From the NCBI GenBank assembly GCA_030063045.1, contig JAQSEB010000048.1:744001-808000 (forward strand): a stretch of 64,000 nt of DNA, given 5' to 3'. Origin of the DNA: Pratylenchus scribneri. Lineage: Eukaryota; Nematoda; Chromadorea; Rhabditida; Pratylenchidae. Position 1 is the first letter of the stretch. Each line of letters begins with the position of its first letter. Shown in pieces: positions 33,455-47,300 of the stretch. The translations under genes and the position numbers were made by a program. The notes under the pieces are model-generated. The model did not search any database. It was not told the origin of the DNA and saw only the letters and a program-made list of their open reading frames with translations.

Positions 33455-35310
33455 TTTTTCGGTCCAAAAAATATATTTTGATTGGATTTTAAAAAAAATT
33501 GTTAGGCTAGAAACAGTTTTTAGATACTAAGAAATAGTCTAAAATATTTTACTGAATTTAAAAATATTAATTTTGTGTAGCTCAGTGAAAAAATGAGTGA
33601 TTGAATTAATGAAGGTATTCGATTTTTCGGTCCAAAAAATATATTTTTATTAGTTTAAAATATTTTACTGAATTTAAAAATATTAATTTTGGGTAGCTCA
33701 GTGAAAAAATAAGTGAATTAGAGGGTAACTTATTCGATTTTTCGGTCCAAAAAATATATTTTTATTGGATTTAAAAAAAAATTGTTAGGCTAGAAACAGT
33801 TTTTAGATACTAAGAAATAGTCTAAAATATTTTACTGAATTTAAAAATATTAATTTTGGGTAGCTCAGTGAAAAAATAAGTGAATTAGAGGGTAACTTAT
33901 TCGATTTTTCGGTCCAAAAAATATATTTTTATTGGATTTTAAAAAAAAATTGTTAGGCTAGAAACAGTTTTTAGATACTAAGAAATAGTCTAAAATATTT
34001 TACTGAATTTAAAAATATTAATTTTGGGTAGCTCAGTGAAAAAATAATGAATTAGAGGGTAACTTATTCGATTTTTCGGTCCAAAAAATATATTTTTATT
34101 GGATTTTTAAAAAATTGTTAGGCTAGAAACAGTTTCTAGATACAAGAAATAGTCTAAAATATTTTACTGAATTTAAAAATATTAATTTTGGGTAGCTCAG
34201 TGAAAAAATAAGTGAGTTAGAGGGTAACTTATTCGATTTTTCGGTCCAAAAAATATATTTTTATTGGAGAAACAGTTTTTAGATACTAAGAAATAGTCTA
34301 AAATATTTTACTGAATTTAAAAATATTAATTTTGAGTAACTCAGTGAAAAAAATGAGTGATTGAATTAATGAAGGTATTCGATTTTTCGGTCCAAAAAAT
34401 ATATTTTTATTGGATTTTTAAAAAATTGTTAGGCTAGAAACAGTTTTTAGATACTAAGAAATACTCTAAAATATTTTACTGAATTTAAAAATATTAATTT
34501 TGGGTAGCTCAGTGAAAAAATGAGTGATTGAATTAATGAAGGTATTCGATTTTTCGGTCCAAAAAATATATTTTTATTGGATTTTTAAAAAATTGTTAGG
34601 CTAGAAACAGTTTTTAGATACTAAGAAATAGTCTAAAATATTTTACTGAATTTAAAAATATTAATTTTGTGTAGCTCAGTGAAAAAATGAGTGATTGAAT
34701 TAATGAAGGTATTCGATTTTTCGGTCCAAAAAATATATTTTTATTGGATTTTTAAAAAATTTTTAGGCTAGAAACAGTTTTTAGATACTAAGAAATAGTC
34801 TAAAATATTTTACTGAATTTAAAAATTTTAATTTTGTGTAGCTCAGTGAAAAAATGAGTGATTGAATTAATGAAGGTATTCGATTTTTCGGTCCAAAAAA
34901 TATATTTTTATTGGATTTTAAAAAAAAATTGTTAGGCTAGAAACAGTTTTTAGATACTAAGAAATAGTCTAAAATATTTTACTGAATTTAAAAATATTAA
35001 TTTTGTGTAGCTCAGTGAAAAAATGAGTGATTGAATTAATGAAGGTATTCGATTTTTCGGTCCAAAAAATATATTTTTATTGGATTTTTAAAAAATTGTT
35101 AGGCTAGAAACAGTTTTTAGATACTAAGAAATAGTCTAAAATATTTTACTGAATTTAAAAATATTAATTTTGTGTAGCTCAGGGAAAAAATGAGTGATTG
35201 AATTAATGAAGGTATTCGATTTTTTGGTCCAAAAAATATATTTTTATTGGATTTTTAAAAAATTGTTAGGCTAGAAACAGTTTTTAGATACTAAGAAATA
35301 GGCTAAAATA
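33455..35310 (+). repeat. Satellite, about 168 bp monomers, forward block
   Basis: About eleven monomers. Two have internal deletions: near 33651 (from TTTTTATT straight to TTTAAAATA) and near 34267 (the TTGTTAGGCTA part is missing). The block stops inside a monomer at the insertion boundary 35310/35311. Confidence 0.9.
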
Positions 35311-35350
35311 CAAGCGCTCGGTCGCCGCTACGCGGCTCCCGAGCGCTTGT
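35310..35350. repeat. GC-rich nested hairpin at the left edge of the insertion
   Basis: The arms ACAAGCGCTCGG (35310-35321) and CCGAGCGCTTGT (35339-35350) are exact complements. Inside them GCCGC and GCGGC pair again around TAC. A degenerate copy of the same sequence (AGCCCGGTCGCCGCTGGCTC) lies at about 38022-38060, near the other edge of the insertion, in the same orientation. Confidence 0.75.
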
Positions 35351-35569
35351 TAAACATCATTAAATAAAAATATCTAAAAATCCTAAATACTATTATAATA
35401 TTTTTATTATATTTAATCTATAAGAGAATGCGTTTTCGTTCTTGTAAACAATCTTATGTTTTTGTTTTCATCCAAACATTTTGAATTTTTGCTTCCTAAA
35501 CATTTTTGTGTTTGTTTTCATAAAAACATGTTGGGTTATTGTTTCCCAAATAATTTGTGTTTTTTTCTT

Positions 35570-37600
35570 TTTATTTCACGACCATTCCCGACTTTTTAGT
35601 TTTCATTCTCGACCATTCCCGTCTTTTTAGTCTTCATTCTCGATCATTTCCGTCTTTTTAGTTTTCATTCTCGACCATTCCCGTCTTTTTAGCCTTCATT
35701 CTCGACCATTTCCGTCTTTTTAGTTTTCATTCTCGACCATTCCCGTCTTTTTAGCCTTCATTCTCGACCATTCCCGACTTTTTAGTTTTCATTCTCGACC
35801 ATTCCCGTCTTTTTAGCCTTCATTCTCGACCATTCCCGACTTTATAGTTTTCATTCTCGACCATTCCCGTCTTTTTAGCCTTCATTCTCGACCATTTCCG
35901 TCTTTTTAGCCTTCATTCTCGACCATTCCCGTCTTTTTAGCCTTCATTCTCGACCATTCCCAGCTTTTTAACTTTCATTCTCGACCATTCCCAGCTTTTT
36001 AACTTTCATTCTCGACCATTCCCAGCTTTTTAACTTTCATTCTCGACCATTCCCAGCTTTTTAACTTTCATTCTCGACCATTCCCGGCTTTTTAACTTTC
36101 ATTCTCGATCATTCCCGACTTTTTAGTTTTCATTCTCGACCATTCCCGTCTTTTTAGCCTTCATTCTCGACCATTCCCGACTTTTTAGTTTTCATTCTCG
36201 ACCATTCCCGTCTTTTTAGCCTTCATTCTCGACCATTTCCGTCTTTTTAGCCTTCATTCTCGACCATTCCCGTCTTTTTAGCCTTCATTCTCGACCATTC
36301 CCGTCTTTTTAGCCTTCATTCTCAACCATTCCCGGCTTGTACCCTTCATTCTCGACCATTCCCGTCTTTTTAGCCTTCATTCTCGACCATTCCCGTCTTT
36401 TTAGCCTTCATTCTCGACCATTCCCAGCTTTTTAACTTTCATTCTCGACCATTCCCAGCTTTTTAACTTTCATTCTCGACCATTTCCGTCTTTTTAGCCT
36501 TCATTCTCGACCATTCCCGTCTTTTTAGCCTTCATTCTCGACCATTCCCGTCTTTTTAGCCTTCATTCTCAACCATTCCCGGCTTGTACCCTTCATTCTC
36601 GACCATTCCCGTCTTTTTAGCCTTCATTCTCGACCATTCCCAGCTTTTTAACTTTCATTCTCGACCATTCCCAGCTTTTTAACTTTCATTCTCGACCATT
36701 CCCAGCTTTTTAACTTTCATTCTCGACCATTCCCAGCTTTTTAACTTTCATTCTCGACCATTCCCAGCTTTTTAACTTTCATTCTCGACCATTCCCAGCT
36801 TTTTAACTTTCATTCTCGACCATTCCCGGCTTTTTAACTTTCATTCTCGATCATTCCCGGCTTTTTAACTTTCATTCTCGACCATTCCCAGCTTTTTAAC
36901 TTTCATTCTCGACCATTCCCGGCTTTTTAACTTTCATTCTCGATCATTCCCGGCTTTTTAACTTTCATTCTCGACCATTCCCAGCTTTTTAACTTTCATT
37001 CTCGACCATTCCCGGCTTTTTAACTTTCATTCTCGATCATTTCTGGCTTTTTGTCATTTATTCTCGGCCATTCTCGGCTTACCCTTCAATTCTCGATCAT
37101 TCCCGGCTTTTTAACTTTCATTCTCGATCATTTCTGGCTTTTTGTCATTTATTCTCGGCCATTCTCGGCTTACCCTTCAATTCTCGATCATTCCCGGCTT
37201 TTTAACTTTCATTCTCGATCATTTCTGGCTTTTTGTCATTTATTCTCGGCCATTCTCGGCTTACCCTTCAATTCTCGATCATTCCCGGCTTTTTAACTTT
37301 CATTCTCGACCATTTCTGGTTTTTTGTCATTTATTCTCGACCGTTCCCGGCTTTTTACCCTTCAATTCTCGATCATTCCCGGCTTTTTAACTTTCATTCT
37401 CGATCATTTCTGGCTTTTTGTCATTTATTCTCGGCCATTCTCGGCTTACCCTTCAATTCTCGATCATTCCCGGCTTTTTAACTTTCATTCTCGACCATTT
37501 CTGGTTTTTTGTCATTTATTCTCGACCGTTCCCGGCTTTTTACCCTTCAATTCTCGATCATTCCCGGCTTTTTACCATTCATTCTCGTGTATGCTCATCA
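35570..37600 (+). repeat. Minisatellite with 31 bp unit; 91 bp higher-order units at its end
   Basis: A unit of about 31 bp containing TTCATTCTCGACCATTCCCG then TCTTTTTAGCC repeats some 60 times. Variants with CAGCTTTTTAACT or CGGCTTTTTAACT form blocks. From 37051 three units form a 91 bp higher-order repeat; the frame MSFILGHSRLTLQFS recurs at 37051, 37142 and 37233 (exact 91 bp steps), then in variant form. The long plus-strand frames here are repeat products, not genes. Confidence 0.92.
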
Positions 37601-38331
37601 TTTTATGTACCTTTCTCGACTATTCCCTCTACTTTATAAATCTTGACAATTCCCAGCATTTATTCATCCATTCTCAAGAATTCCTGGCATTTTATATATT
37701 TAAATCATGACAATTCTCGGAATCTATCAATTATCGGTTTTTTATACACTCAACAATTTCCTGCATTTCCTCTTCATTCTTGAAACAATCCCGGCCATAC
37801 CATATTCTTCCTTCCTATTCTCGGGTTTACCTTCTCATTCCTGCTATTTCTGACTCATTTAATCATTTTGTTATTAATTATTAGCTTTTTTTAAAAACCA
37901 AATCCCGACAAAATTTCTTATACTTATTTAACTCATTAAATGTTTTATCTCTCATTCCAAATTATTACTCTATCCTAGTCCTGGTTTTTCCCACTATTTC
38001 AATGAGTAAAATATTTAGCGGAAAGCCCGGTCGCCGCTGGCTCGGCTCTCAGTGCTTCCAAGCTTCTTTTTTAATTATTTCTTTATTCAATATTTATAAA
38101 TAATATTTATAAATGCTTAATTTTATTTTTTATTAGACTTATTAATACATCATTAAAATATTTATTTTCTTTATTTCTTTATTCTACTTGTCTATAAAAT
38201 ATTATTTATTCACTCTATCATTTAATTTTTGGACAAAAAATCCAAAATTTTTAAAAATACAAAACGCCAAAAAAGCGATAATTTAACTGACCCTTTATTG
38301 ATGACAAACAAATCCGTTTAGTATATTAGGA
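37601..38331. other. Right part of the insertion: decayed repeat and AT-rich DNA
   Basis: Degenerate minisatellite words (ATTCCTGGCATTT, ATTCTCGG) fade out by about 37840. Then comes AT-rich DNA with the degenerate hairpin copy at about 38022-38060. No gene seen. Satellite resumes at 38332. Confidence 0.5.
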
Positions 38332-41300
38332 TTTTACTGAATTTAAAAATATTAATTTTGTGTAGCTCAGTGAAAAAATGAGTGATTGAATTAATGAAGG
38401 TATTCGATTTTTCGGTCCAAAAAATATATTTTTATTGGATTTTAAAAAAAATTGTTAGGCTAGTAACAGTTTTTAGATACTAAGAAATAGTCTAAAATAT
38501 TTTACTGAATTTAAAAATATTAATTTTGTGTAGCTCAGTGAAAAAATGAGTGATTGAATTAATGAAGGTATTCGATTTTTCGGTCCAAAAAATATATTTT
38601 TATTGGATTTAAAAAAAAATTGTTAGGCTAGAAACAGTTTTTAGATACTAAGAAATAGTCTAAAATATTTTACTGAATTTAAAAATATTAATTTTGTGTA
38701 GCTCAGTGAAAAAATGAGTGATTGAATTAATGAAGGTATTCGATTTTTCGGTCCAAAAAATATATTTTTATTGGATTTTTAAAAAATTGTTAGGCTAGAA
38801 ACAGTTTTTAGATACTAAGAAATAGTCTAAAATATTTTACTGAATTTAAAAATTTTAATTTTGTGTAGCTCAGTGAAAAAATGAGTGATTGAATTAATGA
38901 AGGTATTCGATTTTTCGGTCCAAAAAATATATTTTTATTGGATTTTAAAAAAAATTGTTAGGCTAGAAACAGTTTTTAGATACTAAGAAATAGTCTAAAA
39001 TATTTTACTGAATTTAAAAATATTAATTTTGGGTAGCTCAGTGAAAAAATAAGTGAATTAGAGGGTAACTTATTCGATTTTTCGGTCCAAAAAATATATT
39101 TTTATTGGATTTTAAAAAAAATTGTTAGGCTAGTAACAGTTTTTAGATACTAAGAAATAGTCTAAAATATTTTACTGAATTTAAAAATATTAATTTTGGG
39201 TAGCTCAGTGAAAAAATGAGTGATTGAATTAATGAAGGTATTCGATTTTTCGTACCAAAAAATATATTTTTATTGGATTTTTAAAAAATTGTTAGGCTAG
39301 AAATAGTTTTTAGATACTAAGAAATAGTCTAAAATATTTTACTGAATTTAAAAATATTAATTTTGGGTAGCTCAGTGAAAAAATGAGTGATTGAATTAAT
39401 GAAGGTATTCGATTTTTCGGTCCAAAAAATATATTTTTATTGGATTTTTAAAAAATTGTTAGGCTAGAAACAGTTTTTAGATACTAAGAAATAGTCTAAA
39501 ATTACTGAATTTAAAAATTTTAATTTTGTGTAGCTCAGTGAAAAAATGAGTGATTGAATTAATGAAGGTATTCGATTTTTCGGTCCAAAAAATATATTTT
39601 TATTGGATTTTAAAAAAAATTGTTAGGCTAGAAACAGTTTTTAGATACTAAGAAATAGTCTAAAATATTTTACTGAATTTAAAAATATTAATTTTGGGTA
39701 GCTCAGTGAAAAAATAAGTGAATTAGAGGGTAACTTATTCGATTTTTCGGTCCAAAAAATATATTTTTATTGGATTTTAAAAAAAATTGTTAGGCTAGTA
39801 ACAGTTTTTAGATACTAAGAAATAGTCTAAAATATTTTACTGAATTTAAAAATATTAATTTTGGGTAGCTCAGTGAAAAAATGAGTGATTGAATTAATGA
39901 AGGTATTCGATTTTTCGTACCAAAAAATATATTTTTATTGGATTTTTAAAAAATTGTTAGGCTAGAAATAGTTTTTAGATACTAAGAAATAGTCTAAAAT
40001 ATTTTACTGAATTTAAAAATATTAATTTTGTGTAGCTCAGTGAAAAAATGAGTGATTGAATTAATGAAGGTATTCGATTTTTCGGTCCAAAAAATATATT
40101 TTTATTGGATTTTAAAAAAAATTGTTAGGCTAGTAACAGTTTTTAGATACTAAGAAATAGTCTAAAATATTTTACTGAATTTAAAAATATTAATTTTGTG
40201 TAGCTCAGGGAAAAAATGAGTGATTGAATTAATGAAGGTATTCGATTTTTCGGTCCAAAAAATATATTTTTATTGGATTTTTAAAAAATTGTTAGGCTAG
40301 AAACAGTTTTTAGATACTAAGAAATAGTCTAAAATATTTTACTGAATTTAAAAATATTAATTTTGTGTAGCTCAGGGAAAAAATGAGTGATTGAATTAAT
40401 GAAGGTATTCGATTTTTCGGTCCAAAAAATATATTTTTATTGGATTTTTAAAAAATTGTTAGGCTAGAAACAGTTTTTAGATACTAAGAAATAGTCTAAA
40501 ATATTTTACTGAATTTAAAAATTTTAATTTTGTGTAGCTCAGTGAAAAAATGAGTGATTGAATTAATGAAGGTATTCGATTTTTCGGTCCAAAAAATATA
40601 TTTTTATTGGATTTTAAAAAAAATTGTTAGGCTAGAAACAGTTTTTAGATACTAAGAAATAGTCTAAAATATTTTACTGAATTTAAAAATATTAATTTTG
40701 GGTAGCTCAGTGAAAAAATAATTGAATTAGAGGGTAACTTATTCGATTTTTCGGTCCAAAAAATATATTTTTATTGGATTTTAAAAAAAATTGTTAGGCT
40801 AGTAACAGTTTTTAGATACTAAGAAATAGTCTAAAATATTTTACTGAATTTAAAAATATTAATTTTGGGTAGCTCAGTGAAAAAATGAGTGATTGAATTA
40901 ATGAAGGTATTCGATTTTTCGTACCAAAAAATATATTTTTATTGGATTTTTAAAAAATTGTTAGGCTAGAAATAGTTTTTAGATACTAAGAAATAGTCTA
41001 AAATATTTTACTGAATTTAAAAATATTAATTTTGTGTAGCTCAGTGAAAAAATGAGTGATTGAATTAATGAAGGTATTCGATTTTTCGGTCCAAAAAATA
41101 TATTTTTATTGGATTTTAAAAAAAATTGTTAGGCTAGTAACAGTTTTTAGATACTAAGAAATAGTCTAAAATATTTTACTGAATTTAAAAATATTAATTT
41201 TGTGTAGCTCAGGGAAAAAATGAGTGATTGAATTAATGAAGGTATTCGATTTTTCGGTCCAAAAAATATATTTTTATTGGATTTATAAAAAATTGTTAGG

Positions 41301-44300
41301 CTAGAAACAGTTTTTAGATACTAAGAAATAGTCTAAAATATTTTACTGAATTTAAAAATATTAATTTTGGGTAGCTCAGTGAAAAAATGAGTGATTGAAT
41401 TAATGAAGGTATTCGATTTTTCGGTCCAAAAAATATATTTTTATTGGATTTTAAAAAAAATTGTTAGGCTAGTAACAGTTTTTAGATACTAAGAAATAGT
41501 CTAAAATATTTTACTGAATTTAAAAATTTTAATTTTGTGTAGCTCAGTGAAAAAATGAGTGATTGAATTAATGAAGGTATTCGATTTTTCGGTCCAAAAA
41601 ATATATTTTTATTGGATTTTTAAAAAATTGTTAGGCTAGAAACAGTTTTTAGATACTAAGAAATAGTCTAAAATATTTTACTGAATTTAAAAATATTAAT
41701 TTTGTGTAGCTCAGGGAAAAAATGAGTGATTGAATTAATGAAGGTATTCGATTTTTCGGTCCAAAAAATATATTTTTATTGGATTTTTAAAAAATTGTTA
41801 GGCTAGAAACAGTTTTTAGATACTAAGAAATAGTCTAAAATATTTTACTGAATTTAAAAATATTAATTTTGTGTAGCTCAATGAAAAAATAAGTGAATTA
41901 GAGGGTAACTTATTCGATTTTTCGGTCCAAAAAATATATTTTTATTGGATTTTAAAAAAAATTGTTAGGTTAGTAACAGTTTTTAGATACTAAGAAATAG
42001 TCTAAAATATTTTACTGAATTTAAAAATATTAATTTTGGGTAGCTCAGTGAAAAAATGAGTGATTGAATTAATGAAGGTATTCGATTTTTCGGTCCAAAA
42101 AATATATTTTTATTGGATTTAAAAAAAAATTGTTAGGCTAGAAACAGTTTTTAGATACTAAGAAATAGTCTAAAATATTTTACTGAATTTAAAAATATTA
42201 ATTTTGGGTAGCTCAGTGAAAAAATAAGTGAATTAGAGGGTAACTTATTCGATTTTTCGGTCCAAAAAATATATTTTTATTGGATTTTTAAAAAATTGTT
42301 AGGCTAGAAACAGTTTTTAGATACTAAGAAATAGTCTAAAATATTTTACTGAATTTAAAAATATTAATTTTGTGTAGCTCAATGAAAAAATAAGTGAATT
42401 AGAGGGTAACTTATTCGATTTTTCGGTCCAAAAAATATATTTTTATTGGATTTTAAAAAAAATTGTTAGGCTAGTAACAGTTTTTAGATACTAAGAAATA
42501 GTCTAAAATATTTTACTGAATTTAAAAATATTAATTTTGTGTAGCTCAGTGAAAAAATGAGTGATTGAATTAATGAAGGTATTCGATTTTTCGGTCCAAA
42601 AAATATATTTTTATTGGATTTTTAAAAAATTGTTAGGCTAGAAACAGTTTTTAGATACTAAGAAATAGTCTAAAATATTTTACTGAATTTAAAAATATTA
42701 ATTTTGTGTAGCTCAGGGAAAAAATGAGTGATTGAATTAATGAAGGTATTCGATTTTTCGGTCCAAAAAATATATTTTTATTGGATTTTTAAAAAATTGT
42801 TAGGCTAGAAACAGTTTTTAGATACTAAGAAATAGTCTAAAATATTTTACTGAATTTAAAAATATTAATTTTGTGTAGCTCAGGGAAAAAATGAGTGATT
42901 GAATTAATGAAGGTATTCGATTTTTCGGTCCAAAAAATATATTTTTATTGGATTTTTAAAAAATTGTTAGGCTAGAAACAGTTTTTAGATACTAAGAAAT
43001 AGTCTAAAATATTTTACTGAATTTAAAAATTTTAATTTTGTGTAGCTCAGTGAAAAAATGGGTGATTGAATTAATGAAGGTATTCGATTTTTCGGTCCAA
43101 AAAATATATTTTTATTGGATTTTAAAAAAAATTGTTAGGCTAGAAACAGTTTTTAGATACTAAGAAATAGTCTAAAATATTTTACTGAATTTAAAAATAT
43201 TAATTTTGGGTAGCTCAGTGAAAAAATAAGTGAATTAGAGGGTAACTTATTCGATTTTTCGGTCCAAAAAATATATTTTTATTGGATTTTAAAAAAAATT
43301 GTTAGGCTAGTAACAGTTTTTAGATACTAAGAAATAGTCTAAAATATTTTACTGAATTTAAAAATATTAATTTTGGGTAGCTCAGTGAAAAAATGAGTGA
43401 TTGAATTAATGAAGGTATTCGATTTTTCGTACCAAAAAATATATTTTTATTGGATTTTTAAAAAATTGTTAGGCTAGAAATAGTTTTTAGATACTAAGAA
43501 ATAGTCTAAAATATTTTACTGAATTTAAAAATATTAATTTTGTGTAGCTCAGTGAAAAAATGAGTGATTGAATTAATGAAGGTATTCGATTTTTCGGTCC
43601 AAAAAATATATTTTTATTGGATTTTAAAAAAAATTGTTAGGCTAGTAACAGTTTTTAGATACTAAGAAATAGTCTAAAATATTTTACTGAATTTAAAAAT
43701 ATTAATTTTGTGTAGCTCAGGGAAAAAATGAGTGATTGAATTAATGAAGGTATTCGATTTTTCGGTCCAAAAAATATATTTTTATTGGATTTTAAAAAAA
43801 ATTGTTAGGCTAGTAACAGTTTTTAGATACTAAGAAATAGTCTAAAATATTTTACTGAATTTAAAAATTTTAATTTTGTGTAGCTCAGTGAAAAAATGAG
43901 TGATTGAATTAATGAAGGTATTCGATTTTTCGGTCCAAAAAATATATTTTTATTGGATTTTTAAAAAATTGTTAGGCTAGAAACAGTTTTTAGATACTAA
44001 GAAATAGTCTAAAATATTTTACTGAATTTAAAAATATTAATTTTGTGTAGCTCAGGGAAAAAATGAGTGATTGAATTAATGAAGGTATTCGATTTTTCGG
44101 TCCAAAAAATATATTTTTATTGGATTTTTAAAAAATTGTTAGGCTAGAAACAGTTTTTAGATACTAAGAAATAGTCTAAAATATTTTACTGAATTTAAAA
44201 ATATTAATTTTGTGTAGCTCAGGGAAAAAATGAGTGATTGAATTAATGAAGGTATTCGATTTTTCGGTCCAAAAAATATATTTTTATTGGATTTTTAAAA

Positions 44301-47300
44301 AATTGTTAGGCTAGAAACAGTTTTTAGATACTAAGAAATAGTCTAAAATATTTTACTGAATTTAAAAATTTTAATTTTGTGTAGCTCAGTGAAAAAATGA
44401 GTGATTGAATTAATGAAGGTATTCGATTTTTCGGTCCAAAAAATATATTTTTATTGGATTTTAAAAAAAATTGTTAGGCTAGAAACAGTTTTTAGATACT
44501 AAGAAATAGTCTAAAATATTTTACTGAATTTAAAAATATTAATTTTGGGTAGCTCAGTGAAAAAATAAGTGAATTAGAGGGTAACTTATTCGATTTTTCG
44601 GTCCAAAAAATATATTTTTATTGGATTTTAAAAAAAATTGTTAGGCTAGTAACAGTTTTTAGATACTAAGAAATAGTCTAAAATATTTTACTGAATTTAA
44701 AAATATTAATTTTGGGTAGCTCAGTGAAAAAATGAGTGATTGAATTAATGAAGGTATTCGATTTTTCGTACCAAAAAATATATTTTTATTGGATTTTTAA
44801 AAAATTGTTAGGCTAGAAATAGTTTTTAGATACTAAGAAATAGTCTAAAATATTTTACTGAATTTAAAAATATTAATTTTGTGTAGCTCAGTGAAAAAAT
44901 GAGTGATTGAATTAATGAAGGTATTCGATTTTTCGGTCCAAAAAATATATTTTTATTGGATTTTAAAAAAAATTGTTAGGCTAGTAACAGTTTTTAGATA
45001 CTAAGAAATAGTCTAAAATATTTTACTGAATTTAAAAATATTAATTTTGTGTAGCTCAGGGAAAAAATGAGTGATTGAATTAATGAAGGTATTCGATTTT
45101 TCGGTCCAAAAAATATATTTTTATTGGATTTTTAAAAAATTGTTAGGCTAGAAACAGTTTTTAGATACTAAGAAATAGTCTAAAATATTTTACTGAATTT
45201 AAAAATATTAATTTTGGGTAGCTCAGTGAAAAAATGAGTGATTGAATTAATGAAGGTATTCGATTTTTCGGTCCAAAAAATATATTTTTATTGGATTTTA
45301 AAAAAAATTGTTAGGCTAGTAACAGTTTTTAGATACTAAGAAATAGTCTAAAATATTTTACTGAATTTAAAAATTTTAATTTTGTGTAGCTCAGTGAAAA
45401 AATGAGTGATTGAATTAATGAAGGTATTCGATTTTTCGGTCCAAAAAATATATTTTTATTGGATTTTTAAAAAATTGTTAGGCTAGAAACAGTTTTTAGA
45501 TACTAAGAAATAGTCTAAAATATTTTACTGAATTTAAAAATATTAATTTTGTGTAGCTCAGGGAAAAAATGAGTGATTGAATTAATGAAGGTATTCGATT
45601 TTTCGGTCCAAAAAATATATTTTTATTGGATTTTTAAAAAATTGTTAGGCTAGAAACAGTTTTTAGATACTAAGAAATAGTCTAAAATATTTTACTGAAT
45701 TTAAAAATATTAATTTTGTGTAGCTCAGGGAAAAAATGAGTGATTGAATTAATGAAGGTATTCGATTTTTCGGTCCAAAAAATATATTTTTATTGGATTT
45801 TTAAAAAATTGTTAGGCTAGAAACAGTTTTTAGATACTAAGAAATAGTCTAAAATATTTTACTGAATTTAAAAATATTAATTTTGTGTAGCTCAGGGAAA
45901 AAATGAGTGATTGAATTAATGAAGGTATTCGATTTTTCGGTCCAAAAAATATATTTTTATTGGATTTTTAAAAAATTGTTAGGCTAGAAACAGTTTTTAG
46001 ATACTAAGAAATAGTCTAAAATATTTTACTGAATTTAAAAATATTAATTTTGTGTAGCTCAATGAAAAAATAAGTGAATTAGAGGGTAACTTATTCGATT
46101 TTTCGGTCCAAAAAATATATTTTTATTGGATTTAAAAAAAAATTGTTAGGCTAGTAACAGTTTTTAGATACTAAGAAATAGTCTAAAATATTTTACTGAA
46201 TTTAAAAATATTAATTTTGGGTAGCTCAGTGAAAAAATGAGTGATTGAATTAATGAAGGTATTCGATTTTTCGGTCCAAAAAATATATTTTTATTGGATT
46301 TAAAAAAAAATTGTTAGGCTAGAAACAGTTTTTAGATACTAAGAAATAGTCTAAAATATTTTACTGAATTTAAAAATATTAATTTTGGGTAGCTCAGTGA
46401 AAAAATAAGTGAATTAGAGGGTAACTTATTCGATTTTTCGGTCCAAAAAATATATTTTTATTGGATTTTTAAAAAATTGTTAGGCTAGAAACAGTTTTTA
46501 GATACTAAGAAATAGTCTAAAATATTTTACTGAATTTAAAAATATTAATTTTGTGTAGCTCAATGAAAAAATAAGTGAATTAGAGGGTAACTTATTCGAT
46601 TTTTCGGTCCAAAAAATATATTTTTATTGGATTTTAAAAAAAATTGTTAGGCTAGTAACAGTTTTTAGATACTAAGAAATAGTCTAAAATATTTTACTGA
46701 ATTTAAAAATATTAATTTTGTGTAGCTCAGTGAAAAAATGAGTGATTGAATTAATGAAGGTATTCGATTTTTCGGTCCAAAAAATATATTTTTATTGGAT
46801 TTAAAAAAAAATTGTTAGGCTAGAAACAGTTTTTAGATACTAAGAAATAGTCTAAAATATTTTACTGAATTTAAAAATATTAATTTTGTGTAGCTCAGTG
46901 AAAAAATGAGTGATTGAATTAATGAAGGTATTCGATTTTTCGGTCCAAAAAATATATTTTTATTGGATTTTTAAAAAATTGTTAGGCTAGAAACAGTTTT
47001 TAGATACTAAGAAATAGTCTAAAATATTTTACTGAATTTAAAAATTTTAATTTTGTGTAGCTCAGTGAAAAAATGAGTGATTGAATTAATGAAGGTATTC
47101 GATTTTTCGGTCCAAAAAATATATTTTTATTGGATTTTAAAAAAAATTGTTAGGCTAGAAACAGTTTTTAGATACTAAGAAATAGTCTAAAATATTTTAC
47201 TGAATTTAAAAATATTAATTTTGGGTAGCTCAGTGAAAAAATAAGTGAATTAGAGGGTAACTTATTCGATTTTTCGGTCCAAAAAATATATTTTTATTGG

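Noticed and set aside
37051..37710. Series of long similar plus-strand frames with MSFILGHSRLTLQFS
   Set aside because: They are translations of the 31 bp / 91 bp minisatellite and overlap in different phases.
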